A stretch of DNA of 64,000 nt from Brugia malayi (Eukaryota; Nematoda; Chromadorea; Rhabditida; Onchocercidae), in the NCBI RefSeq assembly GCF_000002995.4, contig NW_025062477.1:1382001-1446000 (forward strand). Direction: 5' to 3'. The first letter of the stretch is position 1; every line of letters begins with the position of its first letter. The notes below the pieces were generated by a model, which was not told the DNA's origin, made no database searches, and was given only the letters and a program-made list of their open reading frames with translations. This document shows positions 37,594 through 49,855 of the stretch, piece after piece. The translations under genes were made by a program, and so were the position numbers.

Positions 37594-39148
37594 TCAAATT
37601 TTTGTTTTCTTTTTTAATTCATTGCATTTTTTTTTAACATTTTGTTCATTTGATGAATGTAAAATCTCTGAATTATACGAAACATCATAGCTTGGCAATT
37701 TTGCCAATTGTTTTAATTTCGAACCAATTTGTCCGGAATGTTGATTAATCTTCTTTTCAAACAGAACCGGATCAGTTTTTCTGGATTTCTGTTTTTTATC
37801 ATTTTGTCGTATTTTTTTCTGTAATATGCAAGAACCAGCTGCAAAACGACGATGAAATATCATTGAATCATTTTGTATTTCATCGAATTCTTTTGATTGA
37901 TGAATGTTACGCCATGTTTTATCAGATATTTCTCGTGAATTTAATCCATGAATACTTTCTTTACTTGATGCTAAACAATGCATATCTTCCCTAAAATTAT
38001 TATATTTTAAAAAAGAAATTAATAAATTTTTAATTAAACAATTAAATAGATATAATTAATTAAATTACTTGGTGTAATAATTTTTAAAATAATCAAATAA
38101 TACAACTATTTATTCTATGATATAATAGTCATTCTAAAAATTTTGTAAATTAAAAAAAAAAAAGAAGAAATTTTTGCAAAATTTTTTTACTGAAAAGTAA
38201 TATCCTTCCCTAAAATTATATTTTAAAAAAGCAACAAAAAAAAAAAAAAAATTAATTAATAAACTTTTAATTAAACAATTAAATAGATATAATTAATTAA
38301 ATAATCAAATTACTTGATATAATAATTTTTAAAATAATCAAATAATCCAATTATTTATTCTATGATACAATAATAATAATTTTAAAAATTTGTAAATTAA
38401 AAAAAAAAAAAAGAAGAAATTTTTGCGAAATTTTTTTTACTGAAAAGTAATATCTTTGAATGCTTTCTGTATTTTATATTTGAGATTTGTTACTGCAACA
38501 ATTAATGCTGCAATATCATTTTGAAAAATTTGCAATTCGTTATTGGTGGCACAAAGTAAGTCAATCTTTTGTAAATAATGTAGAGCAATCGAAATATTTT
38601 CTAGCAATTCTGTTACTTCAATCTATAAATGTATCAGTGATAGCAATCATTGATTATTATGATTAATTTAAAAAGTAGTAAAATTTCAAAAGTGACACAC
38701 TGTGATATCTCTTTTATATCTTTTCTTATCATTAATGATATCAATAATTTTGAGGAAAAAAATTTTCCTAAGACTTAATGAAGAAAAAAAAAAATTTTTT
38801 TTCAATTGTTTAAATTTATTATTTTTTACTTCGAATTTACAAAAAAAAAAAATTTTGCTTCAGTTATTTAAATTTATTATTTTTTACTTCAAATTCAACA
38901 ATGCCATATAGTTTTGGACATTTTACTGATTGATTTAGTTGAGCTGAAGGTTTAGCCGAATGTTCGTAATATTTCTTTATGCTGTAATAAAGAAATTAAA
39001 TGATAAATTTGTGATAAATGATAAATTAAATGATAAATTTAATTTCCATTTATATTTTTTAAATTGTTCCTATCACCAAAACATCCATACAATAATAAAA
39101 ATGATATTGATTAAATGAATGAGACAAAAATTAAACTAACCCGGCCAT
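37594..39148 (-). CDS. Unrecognised 226 aa basic protein, four exons
   Basis: I do not recognise this protein. Exons: 39148-39141 (ATG GCC GG), 38981-38888, 38622-38441 and 37990-37594. Phases agree and the total is 681 coding bases. It begins MAGIKKYYEHSAKPSAQLNQ. The middle (IEVTELLENISIALHYLQKI to LIVAVTNLKYKIQKAF) is predicted helical and may form a coiled coil. The C-terminal 130 residues are Lys/Ser/Gln-rich (QKKIRQNDKKQKSRKTD, VKKKCNELKKKTKI), suggesting a nuclear or nucleic-acid-associated role. There is no signal peptide or membrane segment. The first exon has only 8 coding bases, so the start is the least certain part. Intron 3 (37991-38440) is internally duplicated and carries a fused pseudo-exon. 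Confidence 0.68.
37995..38460 (+). repeat. Tandem duplication (about 235 bp) spanning intron 3 and its exon edges
   Basis: Two blocks, from about 37995 and about 38230, share in order AATTAAACAATTAAATAGAT, TTTTTAAAATAATCAAATAA, TTATTCTATGATA, a poly(A) plus GAAGAAATTTTTGC stretch, and ACTGAAAAGTAATATC. The unit therefore includes the end of exon 3 and the beginning of exon 4 of the minus-strand gene. Confidence 0.88.
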
Positions 39149-40502
39149 GATTGAAAAATAGTAGAAGATTAAAATGAATTTAAAAATATAGAGCTTATAT
39201 ATCAAACTACGAGATTATCTAATTTTTTTTTGTAAAATGTAAAAAAATTTTAATAATTTTTTCAATTTTAAAGATTAATAAATTTTTTTTTTTGTTGTTG
39301 TTTTTGATCCTATCGGCTTTTTTTTTGATCTTGACAAAGAAATGTAGATAATATTTAATAAATGAAAAAAGAAAAGCAAGAAGAGATAAAGTGAAAAAAA
39401 AAATAAATAAGTGAAAAATATTTAAAAAGAAAAAAAAAATTTTTAAAATAAAAGAAAGAAAAAATTTTTAAAAATCAAAATGAAGGAAGATCAAAAAAAA
39501 AAAAATAAATTTTTATAAATAAATTTTTTATTTACACCAATTTTTATTCATTTTTTCCAGCATCTTTTAAATTTCATTTACCAATATGTACATTTCATTT
39601 TATAATAAATATATAATAAATAAATAATTATATATATATATTTATAAATAATAAATACATTTCATTTTTTCAAAATAAATGGCTTTGTATCTTTGGAGTA
39701 AAACTAAAGATCAATAAATCAATAAATATTTTGCTTAATTCCAATCTCTAAGATCATTGTTAATGATCAAAAATTGATCAAAGAAAAAAAAAGTTGAAAA
39801 ATTTATTTAATTCTTCGAAAAAAAGAATTTTCACATTTTTAATGCTTTTATGTTTTAATACTTTTTTTTTTCGTATTTTATACATATTTTATATTTCATA
39901 TTTAATCATTTTTTAATTTTTCTCTGAATCTCATCACAAACTATTTTCTCATTATTTATATAAAATTCGCTTGCAAATTCAAAATTCTTTTTTTTTTCTC
40001 CACATTCCACATTAATCAATAAAAAAAAAAATTTTAAGTAAATAATTTAAATTACTTATTTCAGTATCAAAATAAATTTCCACTTCATATGGAATATTAT
40101 TTAAATTAAAATTCGCCATACTGCAAATATTTCTTAGCTTAACAAAAAATGCAAAATAGATTTGGAGTACTTAATTTAATAATTTTATTTTTGAAATTTA
40201 TAAATTCTATATATGCAAATTTTTTTGATTATCAAATATGCAAATTTTTGATTATCAAAAGAAAATACAAAAAAAAAAAAATATTGGAAAATTGATTTAT
40301 TTTTCTTATTTTTCTATAGAAGTGTGGTTAGTTCTATTTGTTAAATTTATTTATTCACTCAAAAAAAAAAAAAAAAAAAAAAAAATGAAATGTATTAAAT
40401 GAAAAATGAAAAAATTAGTTAATTTCTTTTGATATCATTCAATTTTTTTTTTTAATTTTCAAACTTTTTTTTTTTTCAATTTAAATAATTTTTCAGGATT
40501 AA
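39149..40502. other. Intergenic, extremely AT-rich
   Basis: Promoter region between a minus- and a plus-strand gene. It is almost entirely A/T with many homopolymer runs and an AT-only stretch at about 39600-39650. A splice acceptor (TTTTTCAG, AG at 40495-40496) lies 6 bases before the hexokinase ATG. Confidence 0.55.
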
Positions 40503-42140
40503 ATGAGAAATATGACTCATAAAATATTATTTTATGGTCAAAGAAATAGTAATCAATTTGAAAAAATTGAACAATTTTGCAAACCATTAATATTATCTGA
40601 CGATCAATTAAGACGTGTAATGCAAGAAATGCATCATAAAATGGAGAAAGGATTAAGTGATCAACCTGACGTGAAATCATGTTTGAAAATGCTACCATCA
40701 TTTGTACGAGCTATACCAAATGGTACCGAAAAAGGTGATTATTTAGCGTTGGATTTAGGTGGTACCAATTTTCGTGTTTTACTTATACGTTTAAGTGGTA
40801 CCGAAGCTGAAATTACTGGAAAAATTTATGGTGTACCAGATAGTGTAATGAAAGGTACCGGAATTATGCTTTTCGATCATATTGCTGCATGTTTGGCTAA
40901 TTTTATGGAGGATAATGATCTTAAAGGTGCAAATAAATTACCACTTGGTTTCACATTTTCATTTCCTGTATCACAGGAAGGTTTAACATCCGGAATATTG
41001 ATGCATTGGAGTAAAGGTTTTAGCGCAAGTGGCGTACAAGGTAAAGATGTCGTTCAATTCTTACGTGATGCGTGTAACCGACGTAAAGATATAGATATAG
41101 ACATTGAAGCATTACTAAATGATACAGTTGGTACCTTAATGGCATGCGCATTCAAAGAAAATACCTGTCAAATTGGTGTAATTCTTGGAACTGGTACCAA
41201 TGCTTGTTACATGGAAAAACTATCAAATTGTCCAAAATTTAAAAAATTCAAATTCCATGATGATAAATATCCAAAAGAAATGATTATTAATATGGAATGG
41301 GGCGCATTTGGTGATGATGGATGTTTAGATTTCATTCGAACAATTTATGATTCACAGGTGGATGAACGAACAATTAATCCAGGTTTTCATATATTTGAAA
41401 AAATGATCTCTGGAATGTATATGGGTGAATTGGTACGTTATGTATTAGCATATCTGGCTAAAGAAAAGTTATTATTTAACGGTGATTATGATTCAATATC
41501 TCAACCACATTGCTTCCCAACAAAATATGTATCAGAAATTGAAGCTGAACAAGATGATAGTGGTAAATTTTATCAGAAAACAATGCAAATTTTGGAAGAT
41601 ATTGGTGTGGAAAATATTACAATTCAAGATTGTGAAATTGTTGCTTATGTTTGTTCAGTGATTAGTACAAGGTTTGAAATTTTTTTTTTTTTATAATAAA
41701 TTTAAAAAAAAAATAAAAATTCTGGGGAGAGTGGAGAGGGAAAAAAAAAAAAAAAAAGAAAGAAATATTGATGTGAAATAAGAATGTGAGTATTAATGGG
41801 ATAAAATTTTGTTGAAAATTTTAATTGATAATTTAATTTTGAAAAAAAAAAAAAAAAAGATCAAAATTTCAGAGCAGCACATCTTACAGCAGCTGGAATT
41901 ACCTGTTTATTGAATCGTTTACAGAAACCATATGTTACAGTTGGCATTGATGGATCATTATTTCGTTTTCATCCACATTTTGCTAGAATTATGGATCAAA
42001 AAATTGATCAATTATTGCCAAAAAATTTAGAATATCAATTAATGTTATCGGAAGATGGAAGTGGACGTGGTGCAGCATTAGTTGCTGCTGTAGCAAGACG
42101 TATTAAACGTGAAGCACGTGAAATGAGCAAAATAAATTAA
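40503..42140 (+). CDS. hxk: Hexokinase
   Basis: Two exons, 40503-41671 and 41873-42140, give 478 residues, the size of a single-unit hexokinase. It catalyses glucose phosphorylation with ATP, the entry step of glycolysis, in the cytosol. Visible motifs are the phosphate-1 loop LDLGGTNFRVLL (about 83-94), the sugar-binding region FTFSFPVSQ (about 151-159), LNDTVGTLMA with the catalytic Asp (about 205-214), the phosphate-2 loop ILGTGTNACY (about 227-236), NMEWGAFGDDG, and the adenosine loop EDGSGRGAALVAA near the C-terminus. The junction is phase 2 (AG plus A, Arg). An acceptor 6 bases before the ATG suggests trans-splicing or a non-coding first exon. The N-terminus (MRNMTHKILFYGQRN) has no obvious mitochondrial-binding helix. 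Six of the Gly-Thr pairs are encoded GGT ACC. Confidence 0.98.
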
Positions 42141-43937
42141 TTGATTAATTAGCATAAATTATTGCTGCAAGTCATTATTAAATATATATTTATCGATTGC
42201 AGAAATGAAATTTAAGTAAGAAATTTTTGTGTTTAAAAAATATAAATTTTTTAAAACATAAATTAAACGTTTTGATATGTGTATGGAATTATTATTATTT
42301 GAATAAATATTATTTCAAAAATTTTGCAATAATATGGAATAAATTTGAAAGAGTGCCATTTGTCACAGCATGTACTTGACATGAAATATACAAGAAATAT
42401 AATTATCACACTATCATCCATAATTATCACACTACCATTCATAATTATCATATCATCATTCATACTTATCATATTATCACTCATAATTATCACACTATCA
42501 TCCACTATCATTCATAATTATCACATTATCACTCGTAATTATCACGCTATCATTCATAATTATCATATTATCATTCATAACTAAATTCTTGATATTCAAA
42601 AAATCGATTGGTGTTATCAGGAAGGAGAACAGATGATTTTCATTAATTCATTGCGTATTTAATAACAATTCAGTTTTTATAAACATAAAAAGAGCAATAA
42701 AATAATAAAAAGAATTAAGAGAAGACTGATAGTATATATACATACTTGAAATTCGAATAGAAAATGATTCATTTATGATTCGGCATTTAACTAAAACAAA
42801 TCAAAATAGTAATGAAATAATAAAATAAATGTTAGATTAAAATTTTTGAAATGCTAATTTACTCAAATGTGAATAAATGATTAATTGATTCTTTTAAAAT
42901 AATTACATGAAAAAATGCAATAAAATATTATTGAAAAATGGTAAATATGGCAAAAATAAATAAAGATAAATTGTAGTTAATTGCTTAAACAAAATATTAT
43001 TAAAAGAATAGTTTCAGGTGAGATTACAATTTGTCACAAATAGTAGTAAATTAACTTATAGTAAGTATTATTATCATAATACTATCATTGTTGTCAGTTA
43101 TATATATTCTATTCAAAACAATTTGTTCATATTGATGCTCAAATTTTAATTTTAACTTTAATTTTGCATATTAATATAATTAGCATATTAGCATTAACTT
43201 TGTAGCATTATCATTTTTGCATATAAATTAATAAATGAGTAATTATTGTTTCGATAACCTTTTATGTTAAAAAAAAAAAAATTTCAACTGAAACTGATAA
43301 GTTTCGTATTTCAAATTACTATTGTTCAGCTTAGAAGTGAATTTTTTTTCTTCAAATTTGAAAATTCTAACTTTTAGTGACTCATCGCCTCTTTATTTAC
43401 ATAGCAATTTTATTTTATCTAAATTACTATGCTCAATTTATCTTTCATAAATATTGCTATAGAAATCTGATATCTATCAATTTTGAAAAACACCAACAAA
43501 AAAAAAAAAAACCACTTAGTTGATGTCATCTAATCTTTAAATATAAAAATTAATATCACTCATATTTAATAAATTCAGGATGATAGAAAATTAGTAACTG
43601 ATAGATGTTAAAATTTTTTTTTTTTTTTTTTTTTTTGTCCTCTTTTATTTCTATTTGAATATTAATTCAGATTACCTAACTGTTTACAATTTTACAGTCA
43701 GTCATTTTTACAACAATTTTTGAGAGATTCATAAACAAAATTTGTTAGATTGGTTTTAAAGAAGAGACAAAAATATTCCATTGCAGATGAATTGCATAAA
43801 ATTCAAAAATGTTTATTTCTTGTCATATTTAAATAATCAAGCAAGTAGTGTTTTTCTTTTTTTTTTTTTTTTTCAAAAATGGCAAATTTCAACATTTCCA
43901 GGAAGAAACATTCTTTCATAAATGTAAATATAAAAAT
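42141..43937. other. Intergenic with a TCATAATTATCA repeat
   Basis: No exon was supported between the convergent hexokinase and SLC35F genes. It holds the repeat at 42405-42580 and poly(A/T) runs near 43270, 43495, 43615 and 43858. Confidence 0.5.
42405..42580 (+). repeat. Imperfect tandem repeat of CATAATTATCA units
   Basis: CATAATTATCA or a close variant recurs about every 20 bases, separated by CACTATCATC-like or TATTATCATT-like words, for roughly eight units. The two open frames here (one per strand) are repeat products. Confidence 0.85.
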
Positions 43938-46900
43938 TTATGCATATGTTTCCACTGTACTAATCTGTTGTTGTTGTTGTAAAATGGGAATTTGTCGACC
44001 ATGTACTGGACAATGTCTAATATTTGTAGTTCTCGGATATGCAGTTGTCCCACCGCATACCGGAATATTCGTTATTCCAATTCCGCTTCTTGGTTGCATC
44101 GACGAAATCCGATTCTTAAATTTATCGTTAAAATTAAATTCATAAGTCAAAAAAAAAAAACAATATCTAATAATATCAATAAAAGAGATTTATTAAAGAG
44201 ATAAAAAAACTTTCTTATATGTAAAAAATTTGTTGCAAAAAATAAACTTACAAAAGATTGTTGAGGAATTTGTAATGATTGTCTATTATTATTTGTACAG
44301 CAATGACATAATAAGCAGCATATATTACGTGGTTCATCCGGATCACGCCTTTCCGTTTCTCGGATTGAATATATTAGAGAACCGATAATTACTAGGGCAA
44401 ATGATAAGAAATATAACGGATGAAACTGAAAATTTATTTGAATTGATTTTTTAAAATATGAATTACAAAAAATTAATTTTTATCTGAAATGATCAAAATT
44501 TACATAAAATAAACAATTTAAACATGGGCTAATCTAGATCATTTTAAAATTTTTAAAAAATTAAAATTAAAAAAACTTTTTTTTTTTTTCTTCAATAGAT
44601 TAATTATTTTGCTAATGTTAATAATTTGTTTTTTTTTTTTTTTTTTTTAAAAAAAAAAGCATATAACTTACTTCATATTTAAACATGAATAAGCCAAAAA
44701 CAAGAGTATAAAAATCGGCAGTAAGTATTGATAAGTTGAACATAAGAGCGGAAGACTTTTGTACAACTACACTGACCATTGAATAGAATAGAAACATACA
44801 TGCAGCAAATAAAAGGTAGTATATTATGATCATTCCTGACCAATTAATTGATGCTAATTGACGATGCTCTAAAGTAGCGCTGAAATATTGTTTTATCAGA
44901 TATAAAAAAAAAAAAAAAAAAAAAGAAAAAATTAATTTCATACTTTAATCATTTTAATATGTGATAAACTTACAGTTGTATACCAGAGATGATTGAGCCA
45001 AATAAGCCAACCATACCAAGATATTCAATTCGACTATTTTGTTTCACCAAAAATTCCTCACTAACATTACCAATTGCATATAGAACTGAACCAATCAAAC
45101 ATAATACATCACCTAATACTCGATTAGAATCTGAAAAATTTTATTAATGAATTGAAAAAAAATGAAATAAAATTAAATTTGCATTGAAAATAAATTACAA
45201 TCTGTTCATTATGATAGCATTATTGCTACTAGATTATGTCATCAATTTTATAACTGTATTATCACTACTAATCACTTGTATTTCTGATATATTTATTTAA
45301 AGAAATGCATATATTTGTATTTTTATTTTTATATATGCTAAAAAGTAAAACAAACAATAGAATTCCTTAAAATATAGTGAGTAAATTTTCCTTTTTTTTT
45401 TTTTTTTTTTTTTTTTTGATCAAGAAAAGTAGTAAGTTAATAAATTAAAATAACTAAAAGAAAATATTAAAAAAAAAAAAAAAACCTAAATTTCAAATAA
45501 AAATTTTCGAAAAATAATTAAATTTAAGTTCCTTTAAGCAACATAATTGATTATCTTTGCTAAATCATTAAATGAGGAAAATTATGACAAAAATGTAAGC
45601 ACTATTCATAACATGTGTAACTTTTTTTTTTTTTTTTTTTATATTCATAAATGCTTCAATTTTTATGTTTTAATTATATCTATCTCGTAGAAGAATAGTT
45701 AAGAAAAGAAATGTAAACAACGAATAAGAGGAGAAAAATAAATTTTTTGAACACAATTTCATCAAATATGTCCCTGTTTTGTAAATCTGATGTTTTAATT
45801 GAAAATTTTTTATTGCTACTATTTGTTCCTACTTTTTAGCTGATTCTTTAATGCTCTTATTGTTTGATCATAATTTTGATAGCATCATTTTATGATACTA
45901 AAAATGATGATGGTAATCCTTTATTATATCAATATTTGTTTTAATTTCTTTTTTTTTTAATTACTCAAAGATGTATGTAATGTAATTTTTCTATTTTGTC
46001 TATTTTAAAATCAAAATTTACCACCAGAAGTACCCTTTCCTTCCAAAGCATCAGCCCAAATAAGAACGGTAATTCCGACAAGACATATTCCAACACCAAT
46101 TATATGTGTCAAGAGGTAGCGTGTAGAAAGGAATAACCACGATAATAGTAATACCATCGGTATCGTTGAGCAATCCAGCAACTAAAATATTGATAGTTAA
46201 AATTTGCAAAAAAATATTATATAATCATTCATGGAGAAATAAAATACTATAAAATATTCGAAATTGATAAGAGAATACTAAAATACTAAATTTTTTTTTT
46301 TTTTAAAAAAAAAGAAAAAAAAAAAAAAACATTTATTTGAAAAAATTCGAATAATAATTGAATGTAATAGAAAAATTACCTGTACACTAGTCAAATTAGT
46401 AAACTGATAAGCATAAACAATGATATAGTTAGCTTCAACATCCACAATAGCTAACAGCAAATAGCGCCATCCACGTTCCCTGAGCACTGGTAAAAATGCA
46501 TTCTCGCCTTTTCGAAATACTAGCGCTGTCCCATAAATTGATGATAATAGGAAATAGTTAAGAAAACTTTGAGCTGTAATTTAATTTTTTGCAACTATAT
46601 GCAAATGTTTACAAATAAAAATTTACTTATAGCATTTCTTTTATTTATTTATCTTTCAATTTTTTTTCCACATGCAAACAATAGCTAATGATAAATAGTT
46701 TTAGATAAGTTAAAAATATTTACTTTTAACTTAAGACCTATTATATTTAATTATATAGATGCAATTTTTCACATAAACTAAGACAATATGTTATGAATTT
46801 ATTTTTGATATTTGAGGTTATTCAATAATTCTAATGCAATTTCAAAACTAGTAAATTTCATAGTTACATCCAATAAAAGTTTTATTTTATTTGAAATTCA

Positions 46901-47789
46901 TTTCTAATGTTAAATTGGTACCTGTGGGAGTATTTACTCCTCTATTACTGAGTAACTGACTACCAACGCCTGTACCACATAAACATAATGACAAAATTTG
47001 TCCATAAACAATATTTCGGAATGTCCGCCTCAAATAAAATTATTTCAAATATTGTCACTGAATTTTTTACAATTAGAATGACTATTTTCTTTTTTTTTTT
47101 TTTAAACTTTCAAAAAAAAAAAAAAAAAGAAATCTGAAAAACTAGAATGAAAGAAAAAGAAAAAAAAAAAAAAAAAACCTGAAAACATCGTTACTGCAAC
47201 AAGGTGAGCAATCAATTCCTTCTTCTTCTTGATAGGATGCTATTGCACCTGATTGTAGAGGTGTTTTTAGCGTGGTACCCATTTGGTTTGTTGATGGTCC
47301 TGTATAAGAAGTACCACTACCCATTGGTATCATACCATTTGCTGGTAAATTTTTACTAGTAATAACCTGTGGTGCCGATGATTGTTGTGATGACATAACT
47401 GTATAATAATTCCTAAAAAAAAATAAGAGTTATTTCAGTGAATGATTTGCTATGACTAATAACTATTAAATCAATAGTAAATTAGACAAGTTAAATTAAA
47501 TAAAAGTAATAAATTGAATAATAGTCTAAGTGTAAACAATCGATAAATCATTCGAAATGATTTCATTTCTATTTTGAAATTTTTTTCATAAAAAATACTT
47601 ATAATCTTTGTTCAATTTTATTTCAAATTAAAGTGCCAAAAAAAAAAGAAAAAAGAAAAACCGTTCCACACAACGTTTGACTAACATTTCACTATGATTT
47701 CATCTATGTCTGATTGCAATTATATATTATCAATTGCATTTCATATTGATGACTTTACACCTTTATCAATTCTTGCTAATCTTTGATTT

Positions 47790-47821
<32 letters not shown>

Positions 47822-49571
47822 TTCCACAAATATAACAAATTTTTTTTTTTTTTTGCAAAATTCACATAAAAAAGTATAAAATTAAAAATATGAATTAGTA
47901 ATTTGATCAAAAAAAAAAAAAAAAAAAAAAACAATAATAATCAATATAATTTGGTGATAATTAACCAAAAATTAACAAAGGTCAAATTATAGGAATTGAA
48001 TTAAATTAAATAGAATGCAATCAATTAATCTTAAATGAAAAAGTTTTTTATTGGAATTTATTATATTTCATTTTTAATATCTTTTATTCATTTTTTTTTT
48101 CCTCTTCTTTTGTCATTTTTTAATTTTCTTTCTTTCTTTCGTTCTGTTTGACTTAAAAAAAAAAAAAAAAAAAGTGTCAAACATCATTTTGGGCATCTTT
48201 TGAAAGAACTTTTATAAAACATTATCATATAAGTTTTTTTTTTTTTTTTTTTTTTTCAAAAAATTAAAGTCCAAATATTTACAATAATTTATTCTAAAAG
48301 TAAAAAAAAAAAAAAATTGTCATGAAATATAACATAAATATTTTCCAGTTTTGCCTTCTTTCAGCCTTTTCTCTTTACTTTTGTCCTTACATAATAATAC
48401 TTTTCAAATGATTTCTTTAAAGGTTAAAAATACCATTTTGTACTTTTTGCAAAAAAAAACTTTTATAAAACATTATCATGTAATTTTCAAAAAATTGAAA
48501 TACAATTTTGAAATTATACGTGGTAGCAATAAAAGAAAGTTATAATTTGAAGTGAAATTTTTTTAGAAAAAATATTTTGTTTTAATTTGATAGCTTTTGA
48601 AAATTAAATCTATATAAATCAAAATTAAAAAAAAAAAAAAAAAAAAAAATATTATGGATTGCTTGAAAATTATAGAAATCTAAAAACTCAAAACTGAAAG
48701 TATAAATAAGAGCTAACTTGTTATATCCATTGAAAAAAAAAAAAAAAATAAAAGAAAAGAAGTTTTAGGATAAAAGACAGAGCACCATAAGAAACTAAGT
48801 CAATAATGAAGGGAAAAATAAAAGACAAAAAGGAAACCGTCCAATTAAAATATAACTTTGCTATCATTTCTTCAAATAAATTTAACAAAAAAAAAAAAAA
48901 ATTGGGAAGAAATATTTATTTATTTCATAACTATTCCTATCCCAAATATATTTTACCAATTAATAATGATCAAATTTAATCAATTAATTTCATTACTAAT
49001 TTAAAATTCTGATCAAAAGTAATATGCAAAAATTTAGATCATAATAATAATAAGTTGACACTTGATTTTTTTTTTTATTATATGATTTGAATTCTTTGAA
49101 AAATCCGAAAAACAAAATCAATATATCTTTATGTACAATAATTGCATTGAGTTTTTTTTTTTTCTCTTCTGAATTTGTACAAAATTAAAAAAAAAATCTA
49201 ACTACTGCTTTGTAAATTTCATAAACAAAGAAAAAAGAAAACAATTTCAGATAAATCAATTCAAAATTAGCATAAATTAAAGAAAAAAAAAAACAATGAA
49301 ATTTATGAATCACATTAGCTTGTTTACCTATGTTTTGGACAATTAGCGCCAATAATAGGCCTTCGTTCTGATAGTTGCCACTCGATAATGGACGCTGATT
49401 CTTGATTTAAACTTTTTGGAATTAAACCACGTTCACGTGCGTGCCAAGCGTCAATGGAATGTAATTGACATCGATCACTTTGCGTAGATGACGGAATAAC
49501 TGGCAAATGCCAGTTACAATATTCTGGCAAATTGCTGGAATAACGAATGTCACCGCCGCGAGTTCTTTCCA
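43938..49571 (-). CDS. SLC35F-type solute carrier (5' end not found)
   Basis: This is a multi-pass transporter of the drug/metabolite superfamily, closest to SLC35F1/F2. Exons: 49571-49328, 47412-47179, 47028-46922, 46573-46380, 46181-46022, 45130-44974, 44879-44672, 44425-44252 and 44114-43938, all phase-compatible. From the internal Met at 47396 the protein is 464 residues. Family landmarks in order: [20 protein letters not shown] (TM1), [92 protein letters not shown] and [19 protein letters not shown]. About ten membrane segments are expected. The tail is Cys-rich then Gln-rich, ending STVETYA. Exon 49571-49328 begins in mid-codon after a TTGTAG acceptor, so an N-terminal exon lies further upstream and was not identified. 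The last acceptor (TTTAAG, exon 44114) is less typical. Substrate unknown. Confidence 0.9.
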
Positions 49572-49824
49572 CTACAATTCAATTTCTCTTTTATTTCAAT
49601 TATTAAAGCAAAAAAAAAAAAAAAAAAAACAACCAATCATTGATATTATTTTCATACAAACACATTTTTATGATCGATGTCACATTTGACAAATTATTTA
49701 ATTTGTTAGCATTTAAAATAAAAATGAACTTAAATTTTAATTTCAAAAGTAAAAATATTTTTTTTTTTGTTACAATAAGCGATTAAATTTATAAAAAAAA
49801 GAATAACATTTTACTATTTTTCAA

Positions 49825-49855
<31 letters not shown>

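Noticed and set aside
40722..41198. Repeated GGTACC sites as a sign of cloning or vector artefact
   Set aside because: All six fall in frame within conserved hexokinase residues, so they are genuine coding sequence.
42263..42584. Open frames on both strands with Ile/Met/Asp repeats
   Set aside because: Translations of the CATAATTATCA tandem repeat.
44618..44671. Extension of the SLC35F exon into a Lys/Leu-rich tail
   Set aside because: A strong GTAAGT donor at 44671 ends the exon; the following frame is intron.
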